Origin: Piper betle
Taxonomy: Eukaryota > Streptophyta > Magnoliopsida > Piperales > Piperaceae
Length of the DNA: 64,000 nucleotides
Assembly (NCBI GenBank): GCA_033002965.1
Contig: JAURVB010002561.1
Location: 1 to 64,000, forward strand
Direction: 5' to 3'
Part shown: positions 1 through 11,800 of the stretch, one piece after another
Position numbering within the stretch: the first letter of the stretch is position 1
Layout: each line of letters opens with the position of its first letter
The notes under the pieces: model-generated
What the model saw: the letters and a program-made list of their open reading frames with translations, nothing else
Database searches by the model: none
What the model was told of the DNA's origin: nothing
Position numbers and translations under genes: made by a program

Positions 1-1051
1 GGCTGCATTGCTTTTAACGTTCCCCCCCTCCCCCAACGACTTTCCCCCTCGCCCCTGCCCGCCATTGCGCACCCGCCAGCCGCCGCAGCCCACCTACGCA
101 TTATGCCCACCCCCATCCCAGCCCGCAGCTGCAGCCCCATCCCTACTCACAACTGGGGGCCCCCACTCCGCCCCCCACACCCTGGGCGGTCGCTGTCCCC
201 CCGCGGCCACCCCCCTCGGCGGCTAGCGGTGGCACGACAAAACAAAGATGGGGGGGGGGGAGGAGGAAAGGGGGATGACAATTTTATAATAAAAACTTAA
301 CTCGCTCCCAATTCGAATTAATATTATGAAATATATTTTTAAAAAATTTAAAATAAAATACCATAAAATAAAAACTTGACTCACTCCTGACTCGAGTCAA
401 TATTACTAAATAAATTTTTTAAAAATAATTTTGTAATAAAAATTTGACTCACTCCTGACTCGAATCAATATTACAAAATAAATTTAAATTTAATTTAAAA
501 ATAAAATACAATAAAATAAAAACTTGACTCACTCCTGACTCGAGTCAATATATTACAAAATAAATTTTTAAAAATAAAATAATTTTATAATAAAGTTTGA
601 CTCGCTCTCGATTCAAGTTCAATATTACAAAATAAAGTTTTTACATATATTTCGTAATATTTACTAGAGTCGAGAGCGAGTCAAATTTCTATTACATTTA
701 TTTCGTAATGTTGACTCGAGTTTGGAGTGAGTCAAATCTTTATTATGAAATTATTTTATTTAAAAAAATTATTTAGTAATTTTAGCTCTAGTCAGGAGAG
801 GTCAAGTTTTTATTTTTAAAGTTTTTTAACAATTTATTTCGTAATATTAACCAGCCGAGAACGAGTCAAATTTTTATTATGAAATTGCCATTGCCCTACA
901 GCCCCCTCACACCTCAGCCTTTTGTCACGTTGCCCAAGGGACTGCGACTGTGGGTGGGGAACGCGTGGGGGGCTGCAGCCGCCGGGGGGACTGTGAGGGG
1001 GCAATCGGAAAGTAGGGGAGGGAAACCCAAGCAGCGCACCTCTGACCTTTG

Positions 1052-1054
<3 letters not shown>
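1..1054. mobile_element. Partial (TA)n-lodged composite element (left-most copy)
   Basis: This is the right-hand part of an element cut by the window edge. Positions 1-235 are C-rich and 240-280 contain long G runs, so this part is a GC-rich core. From about 285 to 885 there is an AT-rich array with TTGACTCG-type repeats, running forward to about 640 and reversed afterwards. A second GC-rich core (885-1050) ends at the (TA)n tract starting at 1055. Unlike the other copies, the core next to (TA)n shows no clear TTGGAT/ATCCAA palindrome. The open frames in the GC-rich parts are compositional and not convincing genes. The assignment rests on the same order of modules as in the next two copies. 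Confidence 0.55.
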
Positions 1055-1103
<49 letters not shown>

Positions 1104-2976
1104 GAGAATGCTCCGTGATGCAGTGCATAGACAACGTTTTGATTTGGACCGCCGGATCAAAATCCAACGGTCCAAATCTTTCCTTCCTTTTTTCCCCCTC
1201 CCTCGTTTCTCCTGCACGGGCCGCGTTCCCCCCCTGCCGGATTCCGCCACCCCCTCCGCCCGCGCCCCTGGCCCTGCCCCGCCCTGGCCCCGCCCACAGC
1301 CACGGTCCCCCACCGCTCCATCGCGCAGCCGCACCCCCCACCCCCTGGCCGCCAGCTTCGTCCCCGACGCCGCCCGCAGCCGGGCTTCCCTCACCCCCTG
1401 CGCCCCTTCCCGAAGCAGCGGTCCTCCCGCGCTCGCGTGCCCAACCCCCTATTGCCCCCCACCTCGCGGGCGGCCAACGGCGGCCGATGAGGTGGTGCGG
1501 CAAACAGAGGGGGGGGGAGAGACGAACAGGGGAGGGTAGTTTCGTAATAAAACTTAACTCGATACCACGCAAGGGATGTCAGTGATGGTAATTTCGTAAT
1601 AAAAACTTGACTTACTCCCGACTCGAGTCAATATTAAGAAATAAATTTTAAAAATAAAATAAAATAATTTTGTAATAAAAACTTAACTCGCTCCCTACTC
1701 GGAGTCAATATTATGAAATAAAATTTAAAAAAATAATTTCGTAATAAAAACTTAACTCGCTTCTGACTCGATTCAATATTACGAAATAAATTTTTAAAAA
1801 AATTAAAAATAAAATACCATAAGAGAAAAACTTGTCTCATTCCCGACTCGAATCAATATTACAAAATAAAATTAAAAATAAAATAAAATAATTTTGAAAT
1901 AAAAATTTGACTCTCTCCCGTCTTGAGTTAATATTACGAAATTAATTTAAAAAATAAAATAAAATAATTTTATAATAAAACTTGACTCGTTCCCTACTCA
2001 AGTCAATATTATGAAATAAAATTTTAAAAAATATAAAAATAATTTCTTAATAAAAACTTGACTCGCTCTTGACTCGATTCAATATAACGAAATAAATTTT
2101 TAAAAAATTTAAAAATAAAATACCATAAAATAAAAACTTGACTCGAGTTGGAAACGAGTCAAGTTATTATTTTATGGTATTTTATTTTTAAAATTTATTT
2201 CGTAATATTGAATCGAGTCAAGTTTTTATTAAGAAATTATTTTTAGATTGTTTTAAAATTTTATTTTATAATATTGACTCGAGTCTAGAGCGAGTCAAGT
2301 TTTTATTACAAAATTATTTTATTTTATTTTTTAAAATTTATTTCGTAATATTCACTCGAGTTGGGAGAGAGTCAAAGTTTTTATTACGAAATTGCCATCA
2401 CCCCGCCCCCTCCTCTGTTTTTGCTGCTCCACCCCGATCGCCGGCGACCTCGCCGCCGCCGTCACCTGCATCACCACCGGCCATCGACGCCATCGCTGCC
2501 CTCTTTCCCTTCCTTTCCCTCTTTCTCTTTCCTTACTCTGTTCACCGCCCCTTCCTGCTCTGTTTCGTGGAGAGCTGCCGGCAAGTTCGCGGGGGCGCAC
2601 TGTGGGGGAGCAGGGCGGGGCGACCGGGGGAGACGAAAATGCGCCGTTGGGGTGACGGTGGGGGTGGGAGGGGGGGGGACGCACACGCGGGGGAGCGACG
2701 CCGGGGGAGGGGGTCGGGTGGGCTGGGCACGGCAGAGCCTGCAGGGCGGGGTCGGGGTGGGCCGGGCGCCCCTGGGGCGGGGGGGACGACAGCTGCGGGA
2801 GGGGCCGGGGCTGGACAAGGCCGGGGTCGGGAGGGCGGGCGGCGTGAGCAGCGGGAAAAGGGTTAAAAAAAACAAGTCTAGGCCATTGGATTTCCATCCA
2901 ATGGCCCGGACTCGTTGCACTGCTGATGCGCTGCATTTTCATGCAGTGCACAGTAGTCGAACTATATATATATATA
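1055..2976. mobile_element. (TA)n-flanked foldback-like element, copy 1
   Basis: The modules are, in order: (TA)20 at 1055-1094; an imperfect inverted repeat at 1141-1178 (17-bp arms, loop 1158-1161, two C/A mismatches); a C-rich core to about 1540; an AT-rich TTGACTCG array at 1545-2395 that reverses orientation near 2145; a core that is G-rich from 2560 to 2870; a palindrome with perfect 11-bp arms (2881-2891 and 2896-2906); a hairpin with 10-bp arms (2927-2936 and 2941-2950); and (TA)7 at 2963-2976. The two halves therefore mirror each other. No transposase-like reading frame is visible. A non-autonomous DNA element lodged in (TA)n is the best fit; rice Micron elements are a known precedent for residence in (TA)n, but relatedness is not shown. 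Confidence 0.6.
1545..2395. repeat. TTGACTCG palindromic array (example block)
   Basis: Units of roughly 70-80 bp contain TTTTGTAATAAAAACTTGAC, a spacer and the palindrome GACTCGAGTC followed by AATATT and an A/T run. About eight units run forward and about four are reversed after 2145. Matching blocks are at 285-885 and 3335-4005, with short versions at 30955-31058, 33330-33420 and 35110-35250. TTGACT fits the W-box core bound by WRKY factors and TGACTC the GCN4-type bZIP site; regulatory activity is only inferred. Confidence 0.75.
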
Positions 2977-4228
2977 ACTTCTGGTATGTGTTGCCTATTT
3001 TGCGGCGCATACCATTGACAGCTGCTGGATTTAATCTAACGGCTGCCAATCTTCATCTCCCCTGTCAATCTTCATCCCTCCTTGGTCACTTGCTCGCCCT
3101 CGCCCTGCCCGCCGCCCGAAGCCCCCTGTATTCCCCCCACACCCCCCCCGTCCCCGCCTACTGCCATGGCCTGTCCCCGCATGCAGCCGCGGCCCCCCTT
3201 GCATTCCTTGCCCCTTTCCACCCCCTGTCCCCGCTCACCACCTGCAATCGAGGCGCCCCGCTCCTATCCCCGCCCGTAGCTGCGCCCCCCCTCCCTTGGG
3301 GCGTCGCTGTCCGCCCCGCCCTCCCCGGTTCACTCCCGACTTGAGTCAATATTACACAAAATAAAATTTTAAAAAATCATAATAAAAACTTGACTCGTTC
3401 CAACCTCGAGTCAAGTTTTTATTATGAAATAAAATTTTTTTAAAAAATAATTTTGTAATAAAAACTTGACTTTCTCCCGACTCGAGTCAATATTATAAGA
3501 AATAAATTTTAAAAAAATTTCATAGTAAAAACTTAACTCGCTCCCGACTCGCAATATTATGAAATACATCTAAAAAAATATGAAAAAATAGAATAAAATA
3601 TTATAAAATAAAATAATCTATTAGAACTAGATTATTTTATTTTATCATATTTTACTATATTTTTTATATTTTTGAGGATGTATTTTATATTATTGACTCA
3701 TGTTGGGAGCGAATCAAGTTTTTCTTATAAAATATTTTTTTAAAATTTATTTCATAATAAAACTTGACTCGAGTCAAGAGCGAATTATGTTTTTACTGCA
3801 ATTTTTTTTAAACGTGTAATATTGACTCGAGTTGGGAACAAGTCAAGTTTTTATTATAAAATTATTTTAATTTTTTTAAAATTTATTTTGTAATAAAAAT
3901 TTGACTCGAGTCCGAAGAGAATCAAGTTTTTATTATGAAATTATTTTTACAAAAATCTATTTCGTGTAATATTGACTCTAGTTGAAAGCCGTCAAGTTTT
4001 TATTTGCACTTCCGTCTCTCCCCCCTCTATTTATATCACGCCACCGCGGATAGTAGAGGAGGGGGGCAGGGGATGGTGGGCTGGTCTCGGACGGGTCTTG
4101 GCTCGGTCTTGGGCGGGTTCGAAATCTGGGCCGCTAGATTTTAATCAAGTGGCCCAGATTTGGCAGCGCATGGTGTGTCGGGGGCAGCGCACCATAGTTC
4201 TCTCTCTCTCTGTATATATATATATATT
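2963..4228. mobile_element. (TA)n-flanked foldback-like element, copy 2
   Basis: This copy shares the 2963-2976 (TA)n tract with copy 1. It then shows a hairpin (arms 2983-2994 and 3002-3013, several G-T wobbles), a palindrome at 3014-3050, a C-rich core at 3055-3330, a TTGACTCG array at 3335-4005 with an orientation switch near 3620, a short G-rich core at 4045-4120, a palindrome at 4122-4161 (18-bp arms, loop 4140-4143), an ATGGTG/CACCAT hairpin near 4170-4195, a short CT run and a (TA)n tract at 4213-4227. The mirrored order is the same as in copy 1, though the cores differ in length and sequence. No coding potential is recognised. Confidence 0.6.
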
Positions 4229-7200
4229 ATAATTGGATGTTTCCTGGATGTTGGTTTGAAAGTACAAAGTTTAGAGTTGGTCAAGTACGCTCTCATTTCA
4301 TATTTTAATTTTTTTTATGATAGAGACTTACTCAAAAAATGCGTTTCAAATAAATGCTGCTAAGTAAAAGTAGAAGAAGGAATATGGAAAGTTTTGTTAA
4401 GTTTCGTGACTTTTTAAAAAAACACATAAAGAAAGATGAATAAAGTGGGTAGTTTTTTAGGTTTATTTTTGTTTTACAACTCGAGTTGGTTTTAAGCCCA
4501 ATTTAAGAAGTGGGTTAGAGCTCAAGTTGACCCAATTTCGAGCTCCTAAAAATTTGGTAATTCAAATATATTTGAGATCAAGTAAGCTCGAGTAATATTA
4601 AAATTATTCAAGTCAATCTGAACACCTATGATCAGAACTCCTCGATCTCTAATAGAGTATGAGCGATCCTTAAATTTTTTGGCTGGAGCTCGAGCACATG
4701 CTCAGTTAGACTCACTCGTTCATTTAGCTTTCTCAATCGGTGTAGTATTAAAATATTAGTTTCAATGCACAAGGTCTTATAGCACTTATAATCAATAAGA
4801 CTTTATTTATTAATATTATATTGAAGAAATCAAATTAAAAACAAACTTAGAATTTGCAATCATAGATGAGACGGACATGGGTCGTTTTCTATGAAAGACC
4901 TAGTGGACAATGTACTTCCATTCTTGTTTTTGACATATTAGCCATAAGGTGCTCGGAAAAGAAAATGTTTCACGCTAACATATTCATAATAATTGGCTTT
5001 AATATACAAAATCTTATAGTAGTTACCAATAAGGCTCTATCAATTAATATTATATAAAAAAATTAGCTGTGCACAAATACACACAAATTTTAGGATTATT
5101 TACTAATCCCAAGCTCTGAACTTTAAGACACTTAAAGTAGTCATAAAAAATTTTCCTTTTTTCTTTCTCAAGGAGTAATTCTTGAGTGGGCTATTTTTCA
5201 TGGATAATTTGTTTTGATGAGGTAATTTATTACAAACATCCGCACACTGCTGCATATGAGCCTTTTATAATGATCCAGAGCCTGTTTGGAAAGTTTGCCT
5301 GGGGAAGAAATGTTCGGAAAATTTTTATATTATGTCGCAAACATAAGGTATAAAAATTGATTAAAAAATACCAGATTCTGTTGATCAAAGAATCAAAGAT
5401 TTAGTTTCTCTCCTACACTTGTCTTCAGAGATAAGAGTGTCTTTTTCATACAGTAAAAAATAGGTGTAGATGAAAGAGGATCAATTTATACAGCGATTGT
5501 GGTTACGTAGTTACGCCCAGGCATTACAAAATTACGATTGTTCATGTTCGTATAATTATCGCATTACATAAATCGATATCCAACAAAAAAACTTATTTTG
5601 TTAACTTAATACATAAATTACACCGGCCTTATTATAATTTTTACTTGTAGAAGAAATGATCACTAGTAAGATTTCAAGGCCTTTATTTGTTGTAAAACCT
5701 AATTAACATTAAAAAAATTGTGATAAGACCATTCCCTCGCACTTCATCAGTGACGAATACTTGTGAGTTATAGTTGATTAGATCATGTACGTTCACATAA
5801 GAGCAACCAAATATAAATTTTTATGAGCACTATAACTTGGGAACTTTGATTTCTATTACTTAATGTATAAAATGACTAACCTTTCAAACAATAAAAAAAT
5901 TGAACATTCTAGTTGAGATTTATTTATTAAGAATTGCTTAATATAATATATATTTAATTTTAATCTCATTTTGAAATTTGAAATTTGTGGTCACATAGAG
6001 GTCCGTTTTTCCTTTTTAAAAATATTATTTGAGCTATTCAAATTAGGTGAAACTCTTATTTAACATTCATCATATTTGTATATCAAGAATAATTCCATTC
6101 AACTTAATTATATTGACACGTACCATATTTCAACAATATATTAAGGTAGCATTAACAAATAATTAATCTCTAAATCCTAAATCTTAGTATACCATTTTCT
6201 TGGTTATTGTGGACTATTAAACAACTGTAAATAGGTTAGAATTCACAAATTAGTTAACTTAATCTGTTTGGTTATTCTGAAATTCCATGAAAGAAATATA
6301 AAATTTAGTAACCACAAATATTTTTGTGTCTAGATATCCTTAAATTTAGTTTAAAAAATTTCAATTTCAGTCAAAATAAATTTATGTAAAAATTTTATAA
6401 AACAATGTTTTTTGTGAGATACAAAAGAATTCGAGCAAAAGTTTGAGAGACATGTGTTCATGTACATGGGAAAAAATATTTTATTTTTATTTTATTTTCT
6501 TACTATCTAAATATATAAAGGAAATTTTTAAAATTTTTGTCATTTCATTTTATTTTCATTTCATATGATTTTTTTCATATATACTATTTTCATATCAATT
6601 TAACGAACCCTGAATTTTAAACCTTAATATATACTTTTCTGGGTAATGGTCTATTAAACGACACTAAATACATTTGAGCTGTTTCATTATCATCAGGAAT
6701 AATCATTCGTTTCATCGTTTATAGTAATTCATCTTTGTCATGATTTATTATTTAGGCCTTACATACATGACATATAATTCGTATACCTTATAAAAGCTAT
6801 ACTTTTTATTTTGAACATTTTATTGGGTCTTACAATTCAAATATTACACAAATAAATAACACAATAAATAATAAAGATAATTATAAAATTTCAACACAAT
6901 CTAATTTAATTATTAAAATAATTGTAATAAAAATTAATTTTAAAATATCTATTAATTTGTACACCTTTTGAAAATTTGAAAGTAGGTGCTAATCATATTT
7001 AAAAAAGTTAAAATTTTATCGACCTCTCACTTATCACCCTAATTTTTAATATATATAAATATTATTTTGTGAAACCCACTAAAAATATTTAAATTAAATA
7101 CATAATTTATATAAACTATAGGAGGCATAGATCGTATAAATTTTCTGTTGTTATTTATTTGAAAATAGTATTAGCTTTCATTATTTAGTGTTCATTCATT

Positions 7201-7314
7201 TTCTTAATGTTTAATAAAATATTTCATATTAAACTGTTACAATTGTTTATAACAGTTAGAGATACAGGTTTTTTGACAAAATAAAATTCTTACAACTTAT
7301 TTGTCCATGCATGT
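4229..7314. other. AT-rich intergenic DNA without recognised gene
   Basis: No reading frame with recognisable protein similarity was found on either strand. The stretch is strongly AT-rich. Positions 4480-4620 carry CTCGAG/GAGCTC-rich sequence of the type often seen in plant dispersed repeats. A dispersed repeat at about 5311-5525 is listed separately. Confidence 0.5.
5311..5525 (+). repeat. Dispersed repeat, copy A (matches 45184-45408 in reverse)
   Basis: By eye this segment aligns to the reverse complement of 45184-45408. Shared blocks include a TGTT-GGAAA start, TATTATGTC, ATAAAAAT-GAT, AGAATCA-AGA, TTTCTCT-C-ACACTT and a GTGGT-AC...TTACG-CCA end. The class is unknown; a MITE or SINE-like element is possible. 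No terminal inverted repeat or A-tail was identified. Confidence 0.55.
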
Positions 7315-7864
7315 TTAGGCCCAAGTGGAACGACTAAGGACAATTACCCACTTATTTGGCCGTGACTCTGTCCATCCGCTGCCAAGTGCCATACAATTAT
7401 ACAATGCGCCAGAATGCAAATTCAGCGGCCTTGTAAGCTGTAACTTGTAGCTTGGTTTTAGAAGATGATAGAACTTTTTTCTAATTCCTAACAAGTTGAT
7501 AGTTGATATCTGGTTTTTGGGGGCATTGAGAACTGAGCAGTTGGATATATGTAGTAATGCACAGTGCATAATATTTTAGCCCCCAATTTTTTATGCAGGC
7601 TTTTTCTTTCAATGCCAAAACCCCACTTATATCAGGCTCTGCAGGATTTACAACAGAAGAATTTGAAACTTAACTTGACTCTCTTGAAAAAACATGAAAA
7701 ATGTGCAGTGGTTTTTCTTTTGGAAGTTGAAAATGTGCATTGAGATATAAATATAAAATTACCATCATTGGGCAATCTAAGAGTCGGAAAAATATTCATC
7801 ACAAGCACAAATAGAATTCTGAACTGCCAATTGGTCATATAATGTATGAAGAATATGAATGGTG
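7315..7864 (-). other. Probable 3' flank/UTR of the phospholipase gene
   Basis: This is the sequence after the TAG stop on the minus strand. Short open frames occur but none resembles a known protein. Where transcription ends cannot be read from the sequence. Confidence 0.35.
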
Positions 7865-10477
7865 CTATAATTCTAGCTTTGTGGAGCCAAACTGACTTAA
7901 TAATATAGCCATGTCCATCCCGGATATCATTGTTGGCATTGCTGTCTCATAAGGGCAAACATTAGAAAATCCCTTCTTACCTGATTTCTGAACCTTCTTT
8001 ATGCAGCTTTTGAACTTCCCATGGCACCTAATGTTCATCATCCCTGATCATTACATACAATAGAAACATTTACCAACCATGTAGAATGCACAGTTGAAAA
8101 AATATTGCTTCCTCTTTTAGAGCTATTGAACAAACTCTGCTACACAATAAGGGTATAAGACGAGAGGGTGTTTAGCTAGATATCACCCCTTACTTCCATT
8201 TCGTTATCCACATACACCATGTCCCCAATAATTGAGAGTAGAGATTCACATCTTATCTCTCCAAGGTGGATCATATCTTTGTTTAAACAAATCATATGAT
8301 TCTACGGCTTAAAAAACCAATGTTCACCTAGAGCTCATATATAAGAAGAAAGGTTGGTGATAAGAAAGACATTTTGGTCCTTAAAATTTTAGCCTTCGTA
8401 GCCATATGGACTTGAAAAGGGTGTTCATTTACTAATAAAAAGCCTATGATAGAGTGCTAAAGAATGAGATCTAGCAGATTTTAGAGACAAAAAAATTCTA
8501 CGACTATACAATGAGCTTATTAAAGATATGTATGCAGGGACTTGTACACAAATGAAGATGGTAACTGTAAAACAAAGATTTTTCAGTTGAAGTTGGCTTA
8601 CGTTAGGTGTTTTCTTTAAATACATACCTCTTCGCCTTTGTGATGGATGATCCAATCCATATTATTCAAAATAATGTTCTATGGTGTATGCTCTTTGCAA
8701 ATGATATGGTGTTGATTGATACTACTAGAGAAGGAATGGAAGGTAAGTTGAGATTATGAAGAAAATATTGTAAGAACTCAAGATCAGCCAAGCAAAAACC
8801 ACAAATATAAAATGAAACAATAGTGGGGGCGACAAGGAGAGCATCCTTTTATTCATTTGGAGAATCAAAATTTATCACAATAAAGACAATTTGAATATCT
8901 TGGTTCCATGATAGATGCAAAGAGGGATATTCATGAGAATGTCATGCATAGGATAGCAATTTGATGGCTGTTAACTTGAAGGGTAAATTCTATAGAATTG
9001 CTATCTTTCCAATGCTATTTTAAGAGACATAATATTGGGCTACTAAACATAGTCATATTTACCAAAATGAGAGTGGATGAGATAAGTATATTCAGATGGA
9101 CACCTAATAAAACCCTTAAAGATCAAAGATCAATGGCACCATGCCTGTGCAGTGGGAGGTCGCACCAATTGTCAAGAAAATGGCAAAATAGATATTACAT
9201 TGGTTTGAACATGTACAAAATGTCTCTTAAAAGTTGTTGTAAAAAGATACACCACACAACGTTATTATTATATTAAAATGAGACGAGGTAGGCCAATGGC
9301 AACAATAAGAAAGAAAATGAAAACTTTGGAGCTAAGCATTGATACGGTCTACAATAGGATGAAATGGAAGGAAAAAAACGGTCTTCTTTGGGAGCAAGAC
9401 GATGACATAGATGAAGAAGAAGTAATCACAAGGACTAAGGTCGACTATATCTGAAATACCTTTTGGTATCAAAGTGAAAGGAGAAGAAGATTTCACAGTT
9501 TAGAATACCAGAGCGAGAGCCAAGACTACTACCTTTCCAAAAATATTTCATCAGGAAGTTGTACCCCCACAATTTTACTGCCATTGATGTTCCTTCAAGT
9601 TATATAATCCAGTTTTGATGTCTCCCTAATCCTCATTGATGTTCCTTCGAGTTATAAAATCCCGGAAGCTACACTACAAGGAACTCCCAAGAGTGATTTT
9701 TGAGAATAGTATCCTAGGTCTTGCCATATTTGCCAGGAGTCAACTAATCAAACATCGATGAGAAGATTCCTTCCAACAACAAACATAAAAACAATCATTT
9801 TCCGATTTAAAAGGCAATTTCTAAAATTTGGTTGATGTGTATTGACAATGAGCAAGAAATATATACTTTCAAATAATACATTTAGGCACAATTCGCTAAC
9901 ACACGCTTCAACCTTTAAATTCAAAAGGTTAATACTGAAAATTCCAATTGATAAAGGGAGCAGATATCACTTATTTATAAAAAAACAAAAAAAAAATAAA
10001 AAAATAAAGCAAGCACAATCAAGGTTACCTTTCTTTTCGACGCATTCATCGTGAACCTTGCAACAAGCATCGAGCTCATCGCAGGGCTCCTCCCGGGGCA
10101 ACCACTCCACCCAACCCCACAAAACTTCCCATATCGAATGCCCACAGCTGCATCAACATGATTCCAGCCAAACATTTGAAAATAAAAAATAAAAAAGAGA
10201 GAGAAGACAGGAAGTTAATTGTACTCACAATTACAATTCTCAGCAGCACATGATTTGCTGCATTTGATCTGAAACAAAAGAACCAACATGAGATGCTGAT
10301 CAATTACTTGATGACCCCCATTAAATCTTCCAAAATTGAGAGCGGAGCAGATCTTCAATTATATGTAAAGGGGATGATGGGAAGGTAGAGAACCTTGGAG
10401 TTGGGAGAGCTACGGTTGGTTGCATGAGTCGGGGCAAGGAGGAGGAGGAGGACGGCCGCAGCGGCGGCGAGAGACAT
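7865..10477 (-). CDS. PLA2: Plant secretory phospholipase A2 (frameshifted)
   Basis: Plant sPLA2 enzymes are secreted, calcium-dependent and cleave the sn-2 acyl chain of phospholipids. The minus-strand exons are 10477-10394, 10268-10229, 10147-10029 and 8043-7865, all with GT/AG borders. Exon 1 gives a signal peptide (MSLAAAAAVLLLLLAPTHA). Exon 2 starts the cysteine-rich domain. Exon 3 has the calcium loop (RYGKFCG...GCPG) and, in another frame, the catalytic DACCxxHD motif. Exon 4 carries the remaining cysteines and ends in KLEL. Across both frames there are 12 cysteines, as usual for the family. Exons total 422 bases where 423 would restore the frame, so one base is missing in the Gly codon of GCPG (around 10092-10098). 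As written, translation stops at the second codon of exon 4 (8040-8038), giving about 82 instead of about 140 residues. This is either a real null allele or an assembly error in a C/G run. The family is sure; functionality is not. Confidence 0.85.
8280..9454 (+). pseudogene. 5'-truncated RTE-like LINE reverse transcriptase remnant
   Basis: Conceptual translation, switching frame in several places, shows a non-LTR reverse transcriptase. The visible parts are a KAYDRV motif near 8438, a block running through ELIKDMYAG (about 8506) to YLFAFVMDD, the catalytic box as LFANDMVLI (8691-8717) where functional enzymes have FADD, and a C-terminal RGRP...WKE region (about 9280-9370) with a stop at 9452-9454. 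Several in-frame stops and frameshifts and the missing endonuclease and upstream RT part make it non-functional. It lies antisense inside intron 3 of the phospholipase gene (10028-8044). The match is to RTE-type LINEs as remembered; no closer family assignment is possible. Confidence 0.75.
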
Positions 10478-10805
10478 GGCTGTCGGGAGGTGTCGGGAAT
10501 CGTGTCCCCGATTCGTTGGCTAGGCGGCCACGCTGGTAGACCAGAAACGTCGGAGGCAAAGTTTGGCCCTCCATTGGCTATTGTCATTCGCTTTTTGTTT
10601 TTGGTTTTTTTGTTTTGTTTTTCTTTATCCACTTGTTTTACAATGAAATCAACTACTTTTAAACGTTTCTAATCTAGTAAATAAGCTATACTAATTTTAC
10701 AACCGATTATACAACCTATGCTTGATTTAATGGAAAACTAAAGAAAAAACTATAAATAAATAAAAAAATTTCTAATATTTAGTTAAAAAAAGTTTGTAAA
10801 ATACT
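10478..10805. other. Phospholipase 5' flank, then AT-rich spacer
   Basis: Upstream of the minus-strand start codon there is GC-richer sequence to about 10560, including an ATTGG (CCAAT on the minus strand) at 10572-10576. A pyrimidine/T-rich run and AT-rich spacer follow up to the first LTR-like terminus at 10806. No TATA box can be singled out with confidence. Confidence 0.35.
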
Positions 10806-11261
10806 TGTAAAACCTAGCTTCGGATTAGGGTTTTATGCGCTCGTTATTTTGCCCGATTCATGCTTGTTTTAAGCCAATTTGAGTCAGTTTAATTTTTAAA
10901 TTATGAGTATGGGCCAAGATGGCTATATGAGTATGTTATATAGGCTAAGTATGTCTGACGTATAAATTATAACTTTAGTTATAGTAAAGTAAAATATGAA
11001 TTATCAGTGTATATTCGAGGTATACAAGTTTTTGCTTAAGTTATTAGTACATCTAAGGATTTTGGATTACCGGATTGCCCCTATAGGCCCAGTTTGATAC
11101 GAATCTCAAATCATCATCGGTCGAGTTCAAGGGCAGTTTGGTAGTCTGAACTGGGCCTATAAATGAACTATTTAGCTTTATCGCCTTGATTTTCATCTAT
11201 AGAGTATCGGTTAACCTTCAAGTTAATTTTGACTTTTGTTGGTGTTGATCTCAGCTTTCTC

Positions 11262-11312
<51 letters not shown>

Positions 11313-11800
11313 CCCTAGGTGAACCCCACTAGGCTTTCGAGTTACCAAACGTCGGGATCACGTCACTTGGCAAGATTTGGGCCATCCATATCAACCATAG
11401 CAACCTCCCATTTTCTAGGAGTTTTCTTCCACAAATTTGGACCATTTTTAGCCCTAGCACCACCGCCACCACTTTGCCTCGGCCCTGTCGAGTCTTCAGC
11501 TAGACTCCGGCCTCCGGACCGGTACCATCGTTACATCCTCGTGATCGAATATTGACCAGGACCCACTACTGGTGTTGGCACCGCCGACATAGCTATCATT
11601 TTCGTCAGATTCCTATCATCATTGTGCCTTTCAGGCATTTTTCAGCACCTACAAACTACCTCTGGCCAGGATGATCACCAAGATAGCTTTCTCATGCCAT
11701 GCCTAACCGATTGCACATAGCCTTGCCGGCCATCGCTGCGGCATTCATCACCAACAACCTCCTCACTTCCAAAGATACCACCCATTCAAAGATCGCGAGA
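10806..11800 (+). mobile_element. LTR fragment, family A, plus orientation
   Basis: It begins TGTAAAACCTAG at 10806, the same terminus as the LTRs at 13546, 20725, 25537 and 59136. It follows them through a conserved TATGTCTGAC...TTATCAGTGTAT segment, a (TA)n tract at about 11266-11306 and a downstream block starting TACCCTAGGTGAACCCC. That block is repeated at 23309 and, more diverged, at 21257. A C-rich core follows (11440-11780). The matching 3' terminus is not found, so the right boundary is approximate and this is probably a truncated LTR. Confidence 0.5.

Noticed and set aside
925..1585. Open frames of 140-215 codons around the (TA)20 tract
   Set aside because: They contain (YI)n encoded by the (TA)n repeat and Pro/Gly-rich low-complexity protein; stop-poor composition explains them.
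2361..3344. Long plus-strand open frame (327 codons) and its overlapping minus-strand partners
   Set aside because: It runs through an AT-array edge, a G-rich core, two palindromes and a (TA)n tract. The length comes from low-complexity GC-rich sequence; all frames are Gly/Pro/Arg-rich without domains.
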